DNA of 15,203 bases, taken from positions 1-15,203 of the forward strand of contig JAGVGS010000001.1 of NCBI GenBank assembly GCA_020057015.1. Direction: 5' to 3'. The stretch comes from Candidatus Omnitrophota bacterium. Lineage in GTDB: Bacteria > Omnitrophota > Gorgyraeia > Aquiviventales > Aquiviventaceae. The notes beneath the pieces are model-generated. The model saw only the letters and a list, made by a program, of their open reading frames with translations, was not told the origin of the DNA and made no database searches. This document shows, piece after piece, positions 7,344-14,869 of this stretch. The position numbers were made by a program, and so were the translations under genes. Numbering within the stretch: position 1 is the first letter of the stretch; every line of letters starts with the position of its first letter.

Positions 7344-7664
7344 TCAAAACGTCACGACGCGATCGCTTGCTTTGACGATGTCGTACATGTCCTGCATGGT
7401 GGAAATGGGACACCTGTCTGAGCTTTCCTTGCCTCGCGATGTGATGCACGTTCCGCATGCAAAGATCTTGCCGCCGTATTGCAGGAGCTTCTCGGCCTGC
7501 TCAATGGTATTGAACTTATCCGTGCTCATCTGCTCATATTCCACGCCTTTACCCGTAAGAAACACCTTTACGCTGTCCTTCTGTCCCAGGGCGAAATTGG
7601 CAAATCGCAGCGCGTTCCAGCAAGTTTCCGCATCGTTGCTTGAAATAATGACGCCGATTTTCAT
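7344..7664 (-). CDS. DsrE/YchN-like sulfur-relay family protein
   Basis: This 106-residue cytoplasmic protein has the alpha/beta DsrE-like fold start MKIGVIISSNDAETCWNALR, followed by KVFLTGKGVEYEQM, which is typical of DsrE/DsrF and YchN relatives. Cys15, Cys70, Cys73 and Cys85 are present. The group IFACGTC at 67-73 sits where family members have the active cysteine region, with CPIS at 85-88 following. Such proteins carry or bind sulfur (persulfide) or act in thiol chemistry, often as oligomers. Start ATG at 7664 overlaps the methyltransferase stop by 4 bases (ATGA), so the two are translationally coupled. It ends the ArsR-led operon. A role in sulfur handling under metal or chromate stress is inference; the precise subfamily is not recognised. 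Confidence 0.82.
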   Translation of the reverse strand: MKIGVIISSNDAETCWNALRFANFALGQKDSVKVFLTGKGVEYEQMSTDKFNTIEQAEKLLQYGGKIFACGTCITSRGKESSDRCPISTMQDMYDIVKASDRVVTF

Positions 7665-8236
7665 TGTTCAGCTCCCTTCTTCATCACAATGCCATAGTGA
7701 TACGGCTTCAAATCGTGACGAACCGGCGCAACAAAACCTGCCTGCTTGGCCCAGGCAACACACTGCTCCGGCTTGGGCCGGATGCTCATGGAAGGCCCTC
7801 TTGGCGTCGTGGGGTCATAATTCCAGTGAATGATGCCGAGCCGGCCTTTCGGCCTGAGAATCCGGTGAGCCTCCTGCAACAGGGTCTCCGGCTGCTCCAC
7901 ATGGAGGATATTGAAGAGCATCACATAGTCGATGATGGCACTCCTTAACCCGGTGCCGTCTGCGACGAAGTCACGCAAGACGGTCTTAACGTTCCGCAGG
8001 CCATGCCGTTGGGATGCCTCCTCCGTGATGGCGATCATTTCTGCCTCGATATCCATGGCATAGACGGTTCCATTTGCCACTTTCGCCGCCGGAATCGTGA
8101 ACGTGCCGTAACCGCAGCCGAATTCCGCCACATCCAAGACGTTGTGATCCACACCCATAATCTTGAGGACTTCAGCGGGCTTGAAGAAGTCTTCCCAGGC
8201 CTCTTTGGCCGGCATGCCGCTTTCTCTGCCCCTCAT
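7661..8236 (-). CDS. Class I SAM-dependent methyltransferase
   Basis: This 191-residue cytoplasmic protein is a Rossmann-fold methyltransferase of the Methyltransf_11/25 type. Motif I is AEFGCGYGTFTIPAA (about 37-51), the acidic ribose-binding residue is in YAMDIEAEMI (D62/E64), and FNILHVEQP at about 109-117 is motif IV. RILRPKGRLGIIHW is the usual post-motif strand. The substrate is not identifiable. Its short length and lack of the conserved cysteines of arsenite methyltransferase (ArsM) argue against that function. The start ATG at 8236 has GGAG five bases upstream; an internal ATG at residue 8 is less well served. It lies 31 bases after chrA and overlaps the DsrE-like gene by 4 bases. 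Confidence 0.88.
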   Translation of the reverse strand: MRGRESGMPAKEAWEDFFKPAEVLKIMGVDHNVLDVAEFGCGYGTFTIPAAKVANGTVYAMDIEAEMIAITEEASQRHGLRNVKTVLRDFVADGTGLRSAIIDYVMLFNILHVEQPETLLQEAHRILRPKGRLGIIHWNYDPTTPRGPSMSIRPKPEQCVAWAKQAGFVAPVRHDLKPYHYGIVMKKGAEQ

Positions 8237-8267
8237 ATCCGCTCCAACATCCGCTTATATCGCTAAG

Positions 8268-9500
8268 CTACACGGCACGAAACACCCATCCCAACAGACC
8301 GCCGCCAACCATCAGCCAGACGGTGTTGATTTTCCACCGCAGCCCCATAATGACAGCGATGAGCGCAATCAGCCATCCCCGCCAGTCACCCAACGCAGTG
8401 CGCGCCAGCTGAACGAGTACGGCTACCATCAAGGCGACCGCACTGATATTGACGGCATCCAGAAACGCCGCTGCCCAGGGGGATCGGCGCAGCCGCGGAA
8501 CAATCGGGTTAAGCGCAGCGACGAAGAAAAAGGACGGCAGGAAAATGGCAATGGTTGCAACGAACGCTCCGGCGGGGCCTGCGAGGATATACCCAACACA
8601 AGTAGCCGTCGAGAGCACGGGGCCCGGTGTAATCTGTCCGATGGCAACCGCATCCAGCAGTTGCCGCTGTGTCAGCCAGCCATAGTCACGCACCAACCCG
8701 CCCTGCAGAAACGAAACCAGCACATAGCCGCTGCCGTAGAGCACGCTACCGATCTTTAGAAAGAACAAGCCCAGCTTGCCCAGAGAAACAGGCACGGCCA
8801 TGCTGGCCGCACCGGTTGCGTGCCCTAGGGTGGAGGCGGCAACCGCAGCATCTTTGCCGAAGATGCCCAGCCCTGCCGCGAATAATACTGCCGCCACCTT
8901 TCCGGCCTGTTTGCCCTTCTTGGAGCCAGCGAGCAACAACCAGCCCATGCCCCCAATACCGCCAAGGAGCAGTGCCAAGATTTCGTTCATGCCTAACAAA
9001 GCAGCCGCCGCAACGCCGATTCCAATCAGTAGCAACGGCCCTGTCTTCGCCGCCGCCTTGCCCAGCCGCCAGACGGCCGTGAGAATGATCGCAATGACCA
9101 CAGGCTTGATCCCCGTCAGAAATGGTGCCGCCTTCGGCAGCGAGCCGAACCGGATGTAGGCCCAGGCAAATCCGGTAGTAATCAGCGCGGCAGGCACAAT
9201 AAAGCACACGCCTGCCACCACCAGCCCGAGCCATCCAGCCCGGATATACCCGACATGGATCGCCATTTCAGTGGAATTGGGCCCGGGGATGAGGTTCGTC
9301 GCACCCACCAAATCAAGGAAGCGCTCCCGGGTTAGCCATCGGCGCCGATGCACTACTTCTTCCTCCATGAGCGCGATGTGCGCCGCCGGCCCGCCGAAGC
9401 TGATCATGCCCAGCTTAAGGAACAAACCCGCCAATTCGCGCAACCGCTTCAAGAGAGATCGGCGTTTCGCAGAATCAGAAACTGTATCGAACTCTGCCAT
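8268..9500 (-). CDS. chrA: Chromate transporter, two-domain ChrA (CHR superfamily)
   Basis: This 410-residue membrane protein belongs to the long-chain CHR family, which exports chromate driven by the proton gradient. Both halves of the duplicated fold are present. The first carries FGGPAAHIAL at 35-44 and LIPGPNS at 71-77; the second carries YGSGYVL at 255-261 and GQITPGP at 288-294. About ten membrane segments are predicted. The frame is open to 9671, but its first 57 codons lie inside the barrel gene upstream and do not look like a transporter. ATG at 9500 (MAEFDTVSDS) gives the family's usual length and overlaps the upstream gene by 26 bases. A second ATG at 9512 is possible. Chromate is the family assignment; some members handle other oxyanions. 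Confidence 0.93.
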   Translation of the reverse strand: MAEFDTVSDSAKRRSLLKRLRELAGLFLKLGMISFGGPAAHIALMEEEVVHRRRWLTRERFLDLVGATNLIPGPNSTEMAIHVGYIRAGWLGLVVAGVCFIVPAALITTGFAWAYIRFGSLPKAAPFLTGIKPVVIAIILTAVWRLGKAAAKTGPLLLIGIGVAAAALLGMNEILALLLGGIGGMGWLLLAGSKKGKQAGKVAAVLFAAGLGIFGKDAAVAASTLGHATGAASMAVPVSLGKLGLFFLKIGSVLYGSGYVLVSFLQGGLVRDYGWLTQRQLLDAVAIGQITPGPVLSTATCVGYILAGPAGAFVATIAIFLPSFFFVAALNPIVPRLRRSPWAAAFLDAVNISAVALMVAVLVQLARTALGDWRGWLIALIAVIMGLRWKINTVWLMVGGGLLGWVFRAV

Positions 9501-10818
9501 ACACGTCGTCATTGTCTTCAAGCTGTCCGAACTCGGTCCAGTCATGCTGGCCGAAGAAGACATTGGCTCCAGCGGTGGCCTTCCACTGATCATTGATCTG
9601 CCATGCGAGCCGGGGGCGCAGATGCGCGTCATCATCGGTTGGTGAGTAAAAGGCAAAGAAGGACGCTTCAAGGGTCTGGAGCCAAAAGAGTTTCGTGATC
9701 CGAAGGGTCAGCAGCTGTCGGAACTGATCACGCGGCACATCGCCGGGCTGGACGCTGGCCTTGAACTGAGTGAAGCCTAGCATCTGCTCAACATCATATT
9801 GCACCCCGATGCGGAGATCCTTCGGCAAATCGCGCTCATAACCTGTCAGGTACTTTATGGAAGCGTTTTCGATCAGGCGGTTTTTCCCGCGGCGATCCTC
9901 GAGGGAATCGAAGTAGCCTACTTCGCCATAGGTAATACCGCCAATCGCGGGTGCAGGACCCCGGAGGCTCGCCCCGTAGACCGCAAGCTCCGGATAGAAC
10001 AACTCCTGGGCATCCTGGTTCTTGATGCCCATGGCGTGCTTGAAGAATCCTCGAAACGCATACCCGGCAATCTCATAGCCACCGACGGTCCGGCTGACCC
10101 GGCCGGCGATCTCGGTGTTCTTTGGCTGGAACGATGGCTCGGTCAACAGGTGATTCGACTCCTCCCCAGCCAGGCGGCCAAGGAAGCTGTCAAAGAAGCT
10201 TAAGCGGTCTCCGGTGATGGAGGTGTCCGGTGCAAAGAACGGGATGAGGACCAAATCGAGCGAGGCCCAGGGACTAAAAAAGGAGAGCTTCGCCGCGTCA
10301 GAAGGCACCTTGAGATACTCATCGTCCCTGCCGATGAAGAACGAGACAAAGTCTTTCGGAAAAAGATCGTTGATAAAAAGCAGATCGCCGGTGCCCCACG
10401 TGAGGATCTGCCGGCCCAGCTTGACGTCCACCCAGGTGAATGGACTGCCCGAGACATGCGCCTCACGGATCTGATATCGGAGGGCCTCGTCGTACTCATC
10501 AACGACAAGATCCCCCTTATAGAAGAACTTAGGGCTCCACGAGGCCAACGGCGCTGATCGGCTCGGCTGCCAGGCGGCTTTCAATTGAAGCCGCTGCTCA
10601 AGGACGTTGAACTCGTCCTTCTGCGTACGCTCATCCCCTAGGAGCTTCGGGCCGTAGAGCGCTTCGACAAAACCGTGGATCTCTGGAGCGTTCGCGGCCC
10701 GTGCCGGCGTTTGGAAACACAAAAGCCCCGCAGCAGCTACGGTAATAGCGTGGAGGAACACCGCCTTAGCGGATCCACTGTGTCGGCGGGCTGCGTAGGC
10801 TTCGCTCTTGGAAGACAT
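9475..10818 (-). CDS. Outer-membrane beta-barrel protein (DUF1302-like, uncertain)
   Basis: This 447-residue secreted protein has a long basic n-region, a hydrophobic core (FLHAITVAAAGLLCF) and a cleavage site near residues 41-42 (PARAA). The rest shows alternating polar/hydrophobic strands such as FNVLEQRLQLKAAW and VDVKLGRQILTWG, and it ends in VYGRVRYSF, with the terminal Phe of Bam-folded barrels. Barrels of this kind (DUF1302 and relatives) are often found beside MMPL exporters and LolA-like proteins, which is the case here; the exact family is not certain. ATG at 10818 overlaps the LolA-like gene by 53 bases. GTG at 10761, 4 bases after that gene's stop, would leave a more usual signal peptide and is the main alternative. 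A role as the outer-membrane end of the MMPL export pathway is inference. Confidence 0.78.
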   Translation of the reverse strand: MSSKSEAYAARRHSGSAKAVFLHAITVAAAGLLCFQTPARAANAPEIHGFVEALYGPKLLGDERTQKDEFNVLEQRLQLKAAWQPSRSAPLASWSPKFFYKGDLVVDEYDEALRYQIREAHVSGSPFTWVDVKLGRQILTWGTGDLLFINDLFPKDFVSFFIGRDDEYLKVPSDAAKLSFFSPWASLDLVLIPFFAPDTSITGDRLSFFDSFLGRLAGEESNHLLTEPSFQPKNTEIAGRVSRTVGGYEIAGYAFRGFFKHAMGIKNQDAQELFYPELAVYGASLRGPAPAIGGITYGEVGYFDSLEDRRGKNRLIENASIKYLTGYERDLPKDLRIGVQYDVEQMLGFTQFKASVQPGDVPRDQFRQLLTLRITKLFWLQTLEASFFAFYSPTDDDAHLRPRLAWQINDQWKATAGANVFFGQHDWTEFGQLEDNDDVYGRVRYSF

Positions 10819-11581
10819 CGGCTGAAAGTCCTATATCGTAGGAGACCGCTTGCAGCGCAATCTCCGTGAACCGTTCGTTGCCCAAGTCTTTCATCACCGC
10901 TTTCGTGATGGTGGGCGTGCCTTGAATCGTCTGGATCTCCTGCGCCTCATAGACCTTGTACAGCTTGCCCTGAAGATCGTAATGCTCCATTTTCAGCGGC
11001 AGGTGCGTGGCCTTATCAATCCAAAACTTCCGAGCACTGAACTCCACCCCCTCGGGTCGTTTTGGTGTGCTCTTCACCACGAACGCGGCATGCTCTCCGA
11101 CAGCCTCCTCACCCGCAAGCTCATGGGTATCCTCGTCAAGATCCCGGCCGGACACATCCTCGTAGGTGAAATCGGAGCCGGCGAAGCTGGTGCGCTTGTC
11201 AGACGTGGCAATCCGCTTAACCAAATCAACGGCAGGGACATAGAGCCATCGGTCATCATTCCGGCCCGGGTGTTTTGCGACCAGAAAGCTCATCCCCTCC
11301 ACATCGGCGGGCTCACGAAAGTAGAGGTAATAGGACTGCTCACCCCCATCGGCCTGATCCAAGCGCAGCATGGTCAGATGTCGCTTGCGCACTTGGCCCT
11401 GGCGGTTGACGATGCGCATGAGCACATCTTCCCTGACATCCTTACCGGCGTAGTAATAGGTACGGAGCATCTGCTCCATCACAGAGCGACCACTGGGAGA
11501 TTCGGCTGCCTGAGCAGCCTGATTCATCCACACAGTGGCAGACAGCACAAGCGCAAGCAGCATAGACGTGACAGGTTTCAT
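10766..11581 (-). CDS. LolA-like outer-membrane lipoprotein-sorting protein (periplasmic)
   Basis: This 271-residue protein has a Sec signal peptide (MLLALVLSATVWMN, cleavage near residue 25, AQA before AES). The mature part matches the LolA-like 'outer-membrane lipoprotein-sorting protein' family that travels with MMPL/RND exporters. Recognisable pieces are SYYLYFREPADVEGMSFLV, RWLYVPAVDLVKRI and the family-typical FAGSDFTYEDVSGRD at 133-147. The fold is an open beta-barrel that can carry a lipid or hydrophobic molecule through the periplasm. It lacks a lipobox. The start ATG overlaps the stop of the MMPL gene by 4 bases (ATGA), indicating coupled synthesis and a shared pathway. Its cargo cannot be told from sequence. 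Confidence 0.85.
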   Translation of the reverse strand: MKPVTSMLLALVLSATVWMNQAAQAAESPSGRSVMEQMLRTYYYAGKDVREDVLMRIVNRQGQVRKRHLTMLRLDQADGGEQSYYLYFREPADVEGMSFLVAKHPGRNDDRWLYVPAVDLVKRIATSDKRTSFAGSDFTYEDVSGRDLDEDTHELAGEEAVGEHAAFVVKSTPKRPEGVEFSARKFWIDKATHLPLKMEHYDLQGKLYKVYEAQEIQTIQGTPTITKAVMKDLGNERFTEIALQAVSYDIGLSADVFQERSLRSPPTQWIR

Positions 11582-13884
11582 GTGACACCTCCCTTGAGCA
11601 ATACTCGCTTCAACAGCTGGATCAACGCCGGCAGGTAGATAACACTCATGACCGAGGAGAGGATCATGATCGCCGCCATGAAGATGCCCACGGTGATGTA
11701 AGGGGTGAGGTCCGCGAAAGCCATCACGGCAAACCCCAGCGCAAACAGGATCGCATTGAGAAAAATACCCTTGCCAGGCCGCATGACCGTCCAGACGAGT
11801 GCCGCCTTCAGGTCAGGCTGCTCCTGATACCGTTGTTGGAAGCGGCCGACAAAGTGGATCGCGAAATCAATGGCCATGCCAAGAGAGAGCGTGGAGAGGA
11901 CAGCCACCGGCATGTCGAAGTCCTTGCCGATCAGCCCCACCACCCCGTAGATGACCGCGATCGTGAACAACAGCGGCAGGAAACTCACCAACCCCCAGAG
12001 AAAGGACCTGGTCTCGATGACCAACAGGATAAAGACGAGCACCAATCCCCAGAGAAAGCTTTGGAGCATCCCCCAGAGCACTTCATGGTTCCAGACCATG
12101 TTGAAGTAGGCGATACCGGCAGGTTTCACGATGGCCCCATGAGGCAGGGGATGCTGAGCTAGGTACGCCGTTGTGCGAGCCATCACCTGCTCCATGACCC
12201 CGGCATCCCAGCTTTTCAGTTGGAGGATGATATTCGCTTGCTGGAGCGAGAAATCGACGACGTTATCAAGGTGGCGCGGTTTGGCGGCAGATTGCAGGAG
12301 GAACAGGTATTGGCCGACCTCGCGAGCGGACTCCGGGATGCGCTCGAAAGCGGGATGGTCATCGTGAAGGACCCGGTTGACCCGCTTAATGTAGTCCGCG
12401 ACAGACATGGTCTTGCCAACAAGCGGGTCTTGTTCCAATTCCTGCTGGAGGCCCTCAATCTGGCGCAGCATCGCCGGCTCTCCCATCGCCCCCTCTGTTT
12501 GCGCCTGCACCACCAGATAGGCGGTGGACGTCCCACCCAGGCGCTCATTCAGCACCCGGTCAGCCGTCCTCACAACGCTGTGGAACTTGAACCAGTGCAC
12601 CATATTGTTGTTGACGTGAATGCGCGCAAGACCAATCGCTGCCACGACGAACAATCCCAGGCCTGCGAAGAGAATCGCCTTCGTCCTGCGCACGCAGAAC
12701 TCACCCAGACGCGCCAGCCACTGAAACGACGAACGCTTCGTGGCGGCCTGTGGCTGTGTCATCTTCGCGATGCGCTCGTTCGGCATCAGCATGAGGATGG
12801 CCGGCACCAGGGTGAAGCTCATGAGCAGAATGACCACGGTGCCGAAGCCAATGACGAGGCCGAAGATTTTGACTGGAATAATGGCTCCGGTGGCCAGCGC
12901 GGCGAAGCCCACCGCCGTCGTGACGTCGGAGTAGAACACCGGACCCCCGACTGCCGCCATTGTTTCCAAGACGGCTCGGCGCTTGTCCTTAACCTCCCGG
13001 ACGCGAAAGGCGAACTCGTTGAAGATGTGGACCGCATCCGTGGCGATCGCCATCAGAAAGACCGGACTCATGGAGCTCATGATGTGCACGGGATACCCTA
13101 ACCCAATCAAGCCGCCCAAGCTCCAGATGATGCTGATCATGGCGACACTCATGTTCGCCAAGATCACCGTGCGGCTGCGGAACATCAGCCAGAGGGCCAC
13201 ACACATGACTATCCCGGCAATCGGCGAAAAAAGCGCCATCTGCCGGAACATCTCTGCGCCAAAGGTGTCGCGGGCCACCGGGTCACCGGCGACGTAAAAC
13301 TGCTCATCGCCAGGCCCCTTCGGAAGCAAGGCGCGGATCTCATCCGCCACCGCCTTGCCATTCGCGGTGGGTTCAATGGGGATGAAGATCGCCGTTGCGG
13401 TAGCATCAGCCGAAATCAGGCGGTTAGCTAAAAGGGGGTTGCCCAGGATCTCCTCCCGAAGCCGTAAGAGCTCTCGTGCAGATTGCGGAATGTCTCCTAC
13501 GGCGGGCTTGACGATGAGCTCGCCATTGCCTGACGTCACATTGTCCACGCTGGTCAGGCTGTCCACGTCACGCGAGAGGACCCCTGGAATCCGCTGAATC
13601 GCCCGGGTCAGCTCCGCGACCCTCTTGAGCGTACGCGGATTGATCACGCCCCCAGGATGGACGATGCCCAGCACAATGACATCCGGATGCAGGACAAATG
13701 CCCGCTCGACTTGGTCGTTGTACTGCCGAACCGGCGAGGTGGCTGGGAGCATGTGCTTAGGATCGGTATCGACGGTGATCTTCGGAAACTGCGCTCCGAA
13801 GAGCAGCGTGACCGCGAGGGTCAGACCAACGATCAGTCGAGGATGGTCAGCAGAAAACGCTGAAAGCAGACGCAGCCAGCGCAT
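11578..13884 (-). CDS. MMPL/RND superfamily exporter (inner membrane)
   Basis: This 768-residue protein is a proton-driven exporter of the MMPL/hydrophobe-type RND group, shorter than the 1000-residue drug and metal pumps. TM1 (RLIVGLTLAVTLLFG) is followed by a periplasmic loop to about 215, a five-segment bundle, a second loop at about 425-600 and a second bundle. Asp283 in FLMAIATDAVHIFNEF and Asp673 in LSLGMAIDFAIHF are likely proton-relay acids, each in the fourth helix of a half. The metal signature of CzcA is absent, so lipid or another hydrophobic cargo is more likely than a cation; that is inference. The frame is open to a TTG at 13899, but ATG at 13884 starts one base after the upstream stop and directly before RWLRLLSAF, so I prefer it. 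It overlaps the LolA-like gene by 4 bases. Confidence 0.88.
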   Translation of the reverse strand: MRWLRLLSAFSADHPRLIVGLTLAVTLLFGAQFPKITVDTDPKHMLPATSPVRQYNDQVERAFVLHPDVIVLGIVHPGGVINPRTLKRVAELTRAIQRIPGVLSRDVDSLTSVDNVTSGNGELIVKPAVGDIPQSARELLRLREEILGNPLLANRLISADATATAIFIPIEPTANGKAVADEIRALLPKGPGDEQFYVAGDPVARDTFGAEMFRQMALFSPIAGIVMCVALWLMFRSRTVILANMSVAMISIIWSLGGLIGLGYPVHIMSSMSPVFLMAIATDAVHIFNEFAFRVREVKDKRRAVLETMAAVGGPVFYSDVTTAVGFAALATGAIIPVKIFGLVIGFGTVVILLMSFTLVPAILMLMPNERIAKMTQPQAATKRSSFQWLARLGEFCVRRTKAILFAGLGLFVVAAIGLARIHVNNNMVHWFKFHSVVRTADRVLNERLGGTSTAYLVVQAQTEGAMGEPAMLRQIEGLQQELEQDPLVGKTMSVADYIKRVNRVLHDDHPAFERIPESAREVGQYLFLLQSAAKPRHLDNVVDFSLQQANIILQLKSWDAGVMEQVMARTTAYLAQHPLPHGAIVKPAGIAYFNMVWNHEVLWGMLQSFLWGLVLVFILLVIETRSFLWGLVSFLPLLFTIAVIYGVVGLIGKDFDMPVAVLSTLSLGMAIDFAIHFVGRFQQRYQEQPDLKAALVWTVMRPGKGIFLNAILFALGFAVMAFADLTPYITVGIFMAAIMILSSVMSVIYLPALIQLLKRVLLKGGVT

Positions 13885-13885
13885 C

Positions 13886-14458
13886 TCACCACCAGCCAAG
13901 CCTCAGGGGCTTCGTAAACGCGCGGGTGCTGAACAGGCCAGCCAGGGCCAAGATCAGGAGATTCGCAAGCAGCGGAAACGGACTGAAAACCTGTAAGCCT
14001 AGCAGGACGGTGGCGATCATGAGAAACAGACAGGTGGCTGCTAACCGCTTGCGGAAGAGGCGAAGCGGCTTGATCTGGGCGGCAATCTCTTGCGGTACAG
14101 GATCGCACGTCACCTGGCTGAACAGCTTCTCGATCTTTGGCTGGATACGTAAGTGGACGACAGACAACAATGCCATGAGCACGAAAAGCAGAAGAAGCTT
14201 CAAGACGAGGATGGCATTCCAATGCCAACCCAGTTTCCACACAAGCCACAGGCCCGTCAGAAGCGCGGTGAGCTGGAAAATATAGCAGCGGAGGGCGTTT
14301 TTCCCAACCATGGTTTCCATGTAGCGATCGACCTGATAGACCATCTGAGGGCTGAAGAGGGCTCGCTCGTTCACGATGATGAGCGAATACAGCGGTGCCG
14401 CCATAAAAACGACGGTTAGGATGTGGAGGAATCTCACGAAAGCATCGACGCTCTCCAT
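13886..14458 (-). CDS. Small polytopic membrane protein, CopD/DUF2269-like in layout
   Basis: I do not recognise this 190-residue protein with certainty. It has four or five membrane segments at about 8-29, 57-77, 81-103, 138-158 and 161-178, and a cytoplasmic or periplasmic loop rich in charge at 104-136. The opening FVRFLHILTVVFMAAPLYS, with His12 in the first helix and His102 at the end of the third, resembles the LHxL start of CopD and DUF2269-type membrane proteins. Some of these bind heme or copper; that is only a resemblance here. It begins 2 bases after arsR and ends 1 base before the MMPL gene, so it is probably an accessory factor of the exporter. Confidence 0.7.
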   Translation of the reverse strand: MESVDAFVRFLHILTVVFMAAPLYSLIIVNERALFSPQMVYQVDRYMETMVGKNALRCYIFQLTALLTGLWLVWKLGWHWNAILVLKLLLLFVLMALLSVVHLRIQPKIEKLFSQVTCDPVPQEIAAQIKPLRLFRKRLAATCLFLMIATVLLGLQVFSPFPLLANLLILALAGLFSTRAFTKPLRLGWW

Positions 14459-14460
14459 GG

Positions 14461-14796
14461 CTACTTCCTCCCCGCTTGTTTAATCAGCCGTCCGCCTTCC
14501 GCCAACTGCTCCAGCAAGACTTCCCGCAGAATGTCACAGGCTTTCAGCATTTTGGGATTGGCGCACCGGTAGTAGATGTTGAGCCCCTCGCGCCGCGTGG
14601 CCACAATCCCCCGCTGGCGCAAGATAGCCAGATGCTGGGAGAGGTTTGCCTTGCGGAGCTTCAGTATTTTGGCGAGCACGTGAACGGATTGCTCCCCGTG
14701 CTGCAGAGCGTTGAGGATTTTCAGTCGTATGGGATTCGCCATGGCCTTGCAGACTTCTGCATGCAGGGTAAACAACCGGTCTTCCATTGAACTCAT
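14461..14796 (-). CDS. ArsR-family winged-helix repressor
   Basis: This 111-residue DNA-binding protein has the standard ArsR/SmtB layout. EVCKAMANPIRLKILNAL at 14-31 is the conserved opening. A helix-turn-helix at about 37-60 has the recognition helix KANLSQHLAILRQRGIV, and the wing VATRREGLNIYYRC runs at 65-78. The classical metal sites are missing: there is no CxC in helix 3 (SVHVLAKI instead) and no Asp/His set in the C-terminal helix. Cys16, Cys78 and Cys87 remain as possible thiol or metal ligands. The BigR/SqrR sulfide-sensing cysteine (LILC) is replaced by LKILN. It has an AAGGAG ribosome site, heads the operon and probably represses itself through the palindrome at its promoter. The inducer is not predictable. 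Confidence 0.93.
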   Translation of the reverse strand: MSSMEDRLFTLHAEVCKAMANPIRLKILNALQHGEQSVHVLAKILKLRKANLSQHLAILRQRGIVATRREGLNIYYRCANPKMLKACDILREVLLEQLAEGGRLIKQAGRK

Positions 14797-14801
14797 CCAG
14801 T

Positions 14802-14807
14802 CTCCTT
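14802..14807 (-). promoter_or_regulatory. Ribosome binding site of arsR
   Basis: AAGGAG on the minus strand, five bases before the ATG at 14796. It supports this ATG over the second one at codon 4. Confidence 0.75.
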
Positions 14808-14818
14808 AATGTTCATTA
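14807..14818 (-). promoter_or_regulatory. Perfect inverted repeat in the arsR leader
   Basis: TAATG-TT-CATTA is a perfect 5-2-5 palindrome in the untranslated leader, touching the ribosome site. AT-rich palindromes of this sort resemble ArsR-family half-sites, so it may be a second operator or a small RNA stem affecting translation. Chance occurrence is possible. Confidence 0.35.
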
Positions 14819-14840
14819 GTTTCGAATCTTCGAATGTATT
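14815..14840 (-). promoter_or_regulatory. Candidate ArsR operator (12-2-12 palindrome over the -10)
   Basis: Two TTCGAA palindromes lie 2 bases apart (14821-14826 and 14829-14834). The full arms on either side match at 9 of 12 positions. The 12-2-12 geometry is that of ArsR/SmtB operators. It overlaps the -10 at 14838-14843 and the expected start near 14831, so bound repressor would block initiation. Confidence 0.6.
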
Positions 14841-14866
14841 AAACCAAAAAGAAGGACCCCTGTCAA
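14838..14866 (-). promoter_or_regulatory. Sigma70-type promoter of the arsR operon
   Basis: On the minus strand a perfect TTGACA (14861-14866), a 17-base spacer and TTTAAT (14838-14843) form a strong promoter. The predicted start near 14831 gives a leader of about 35 bases before the ATG at 14796. Confidence 0.75.
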
Positions 14867-14869
14867 TGG

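Noticed and set aside
7661..8236. Arsenite methyltransferase (ArsM), suggested by the ArsR regulator in the operon
   Set aside because: Too short and lacking the conserved arsenic-binding cysteines; only generic SAM-binding motifs are present.
9501..9671. N-terminal 57-codon extension of chrA
   Set aside because: It lies inside the barrel gene and shows no transporter-like sequence; ATG 9500 gives the normal family length.
12220..13101. Plus-strand frame of 293 codons opposite the MMPL gene
   Set aside because: Shadow frame; composition rich in His, Arg and Asp without membrane segments or motifs.
14461..14796. BigR/SqrR-type sulfide sensor, suggested by the DsrE gene
   Set aside because: The first sensing cysteine position (LILC) is Asn here, so the known cysteine pair is absent.
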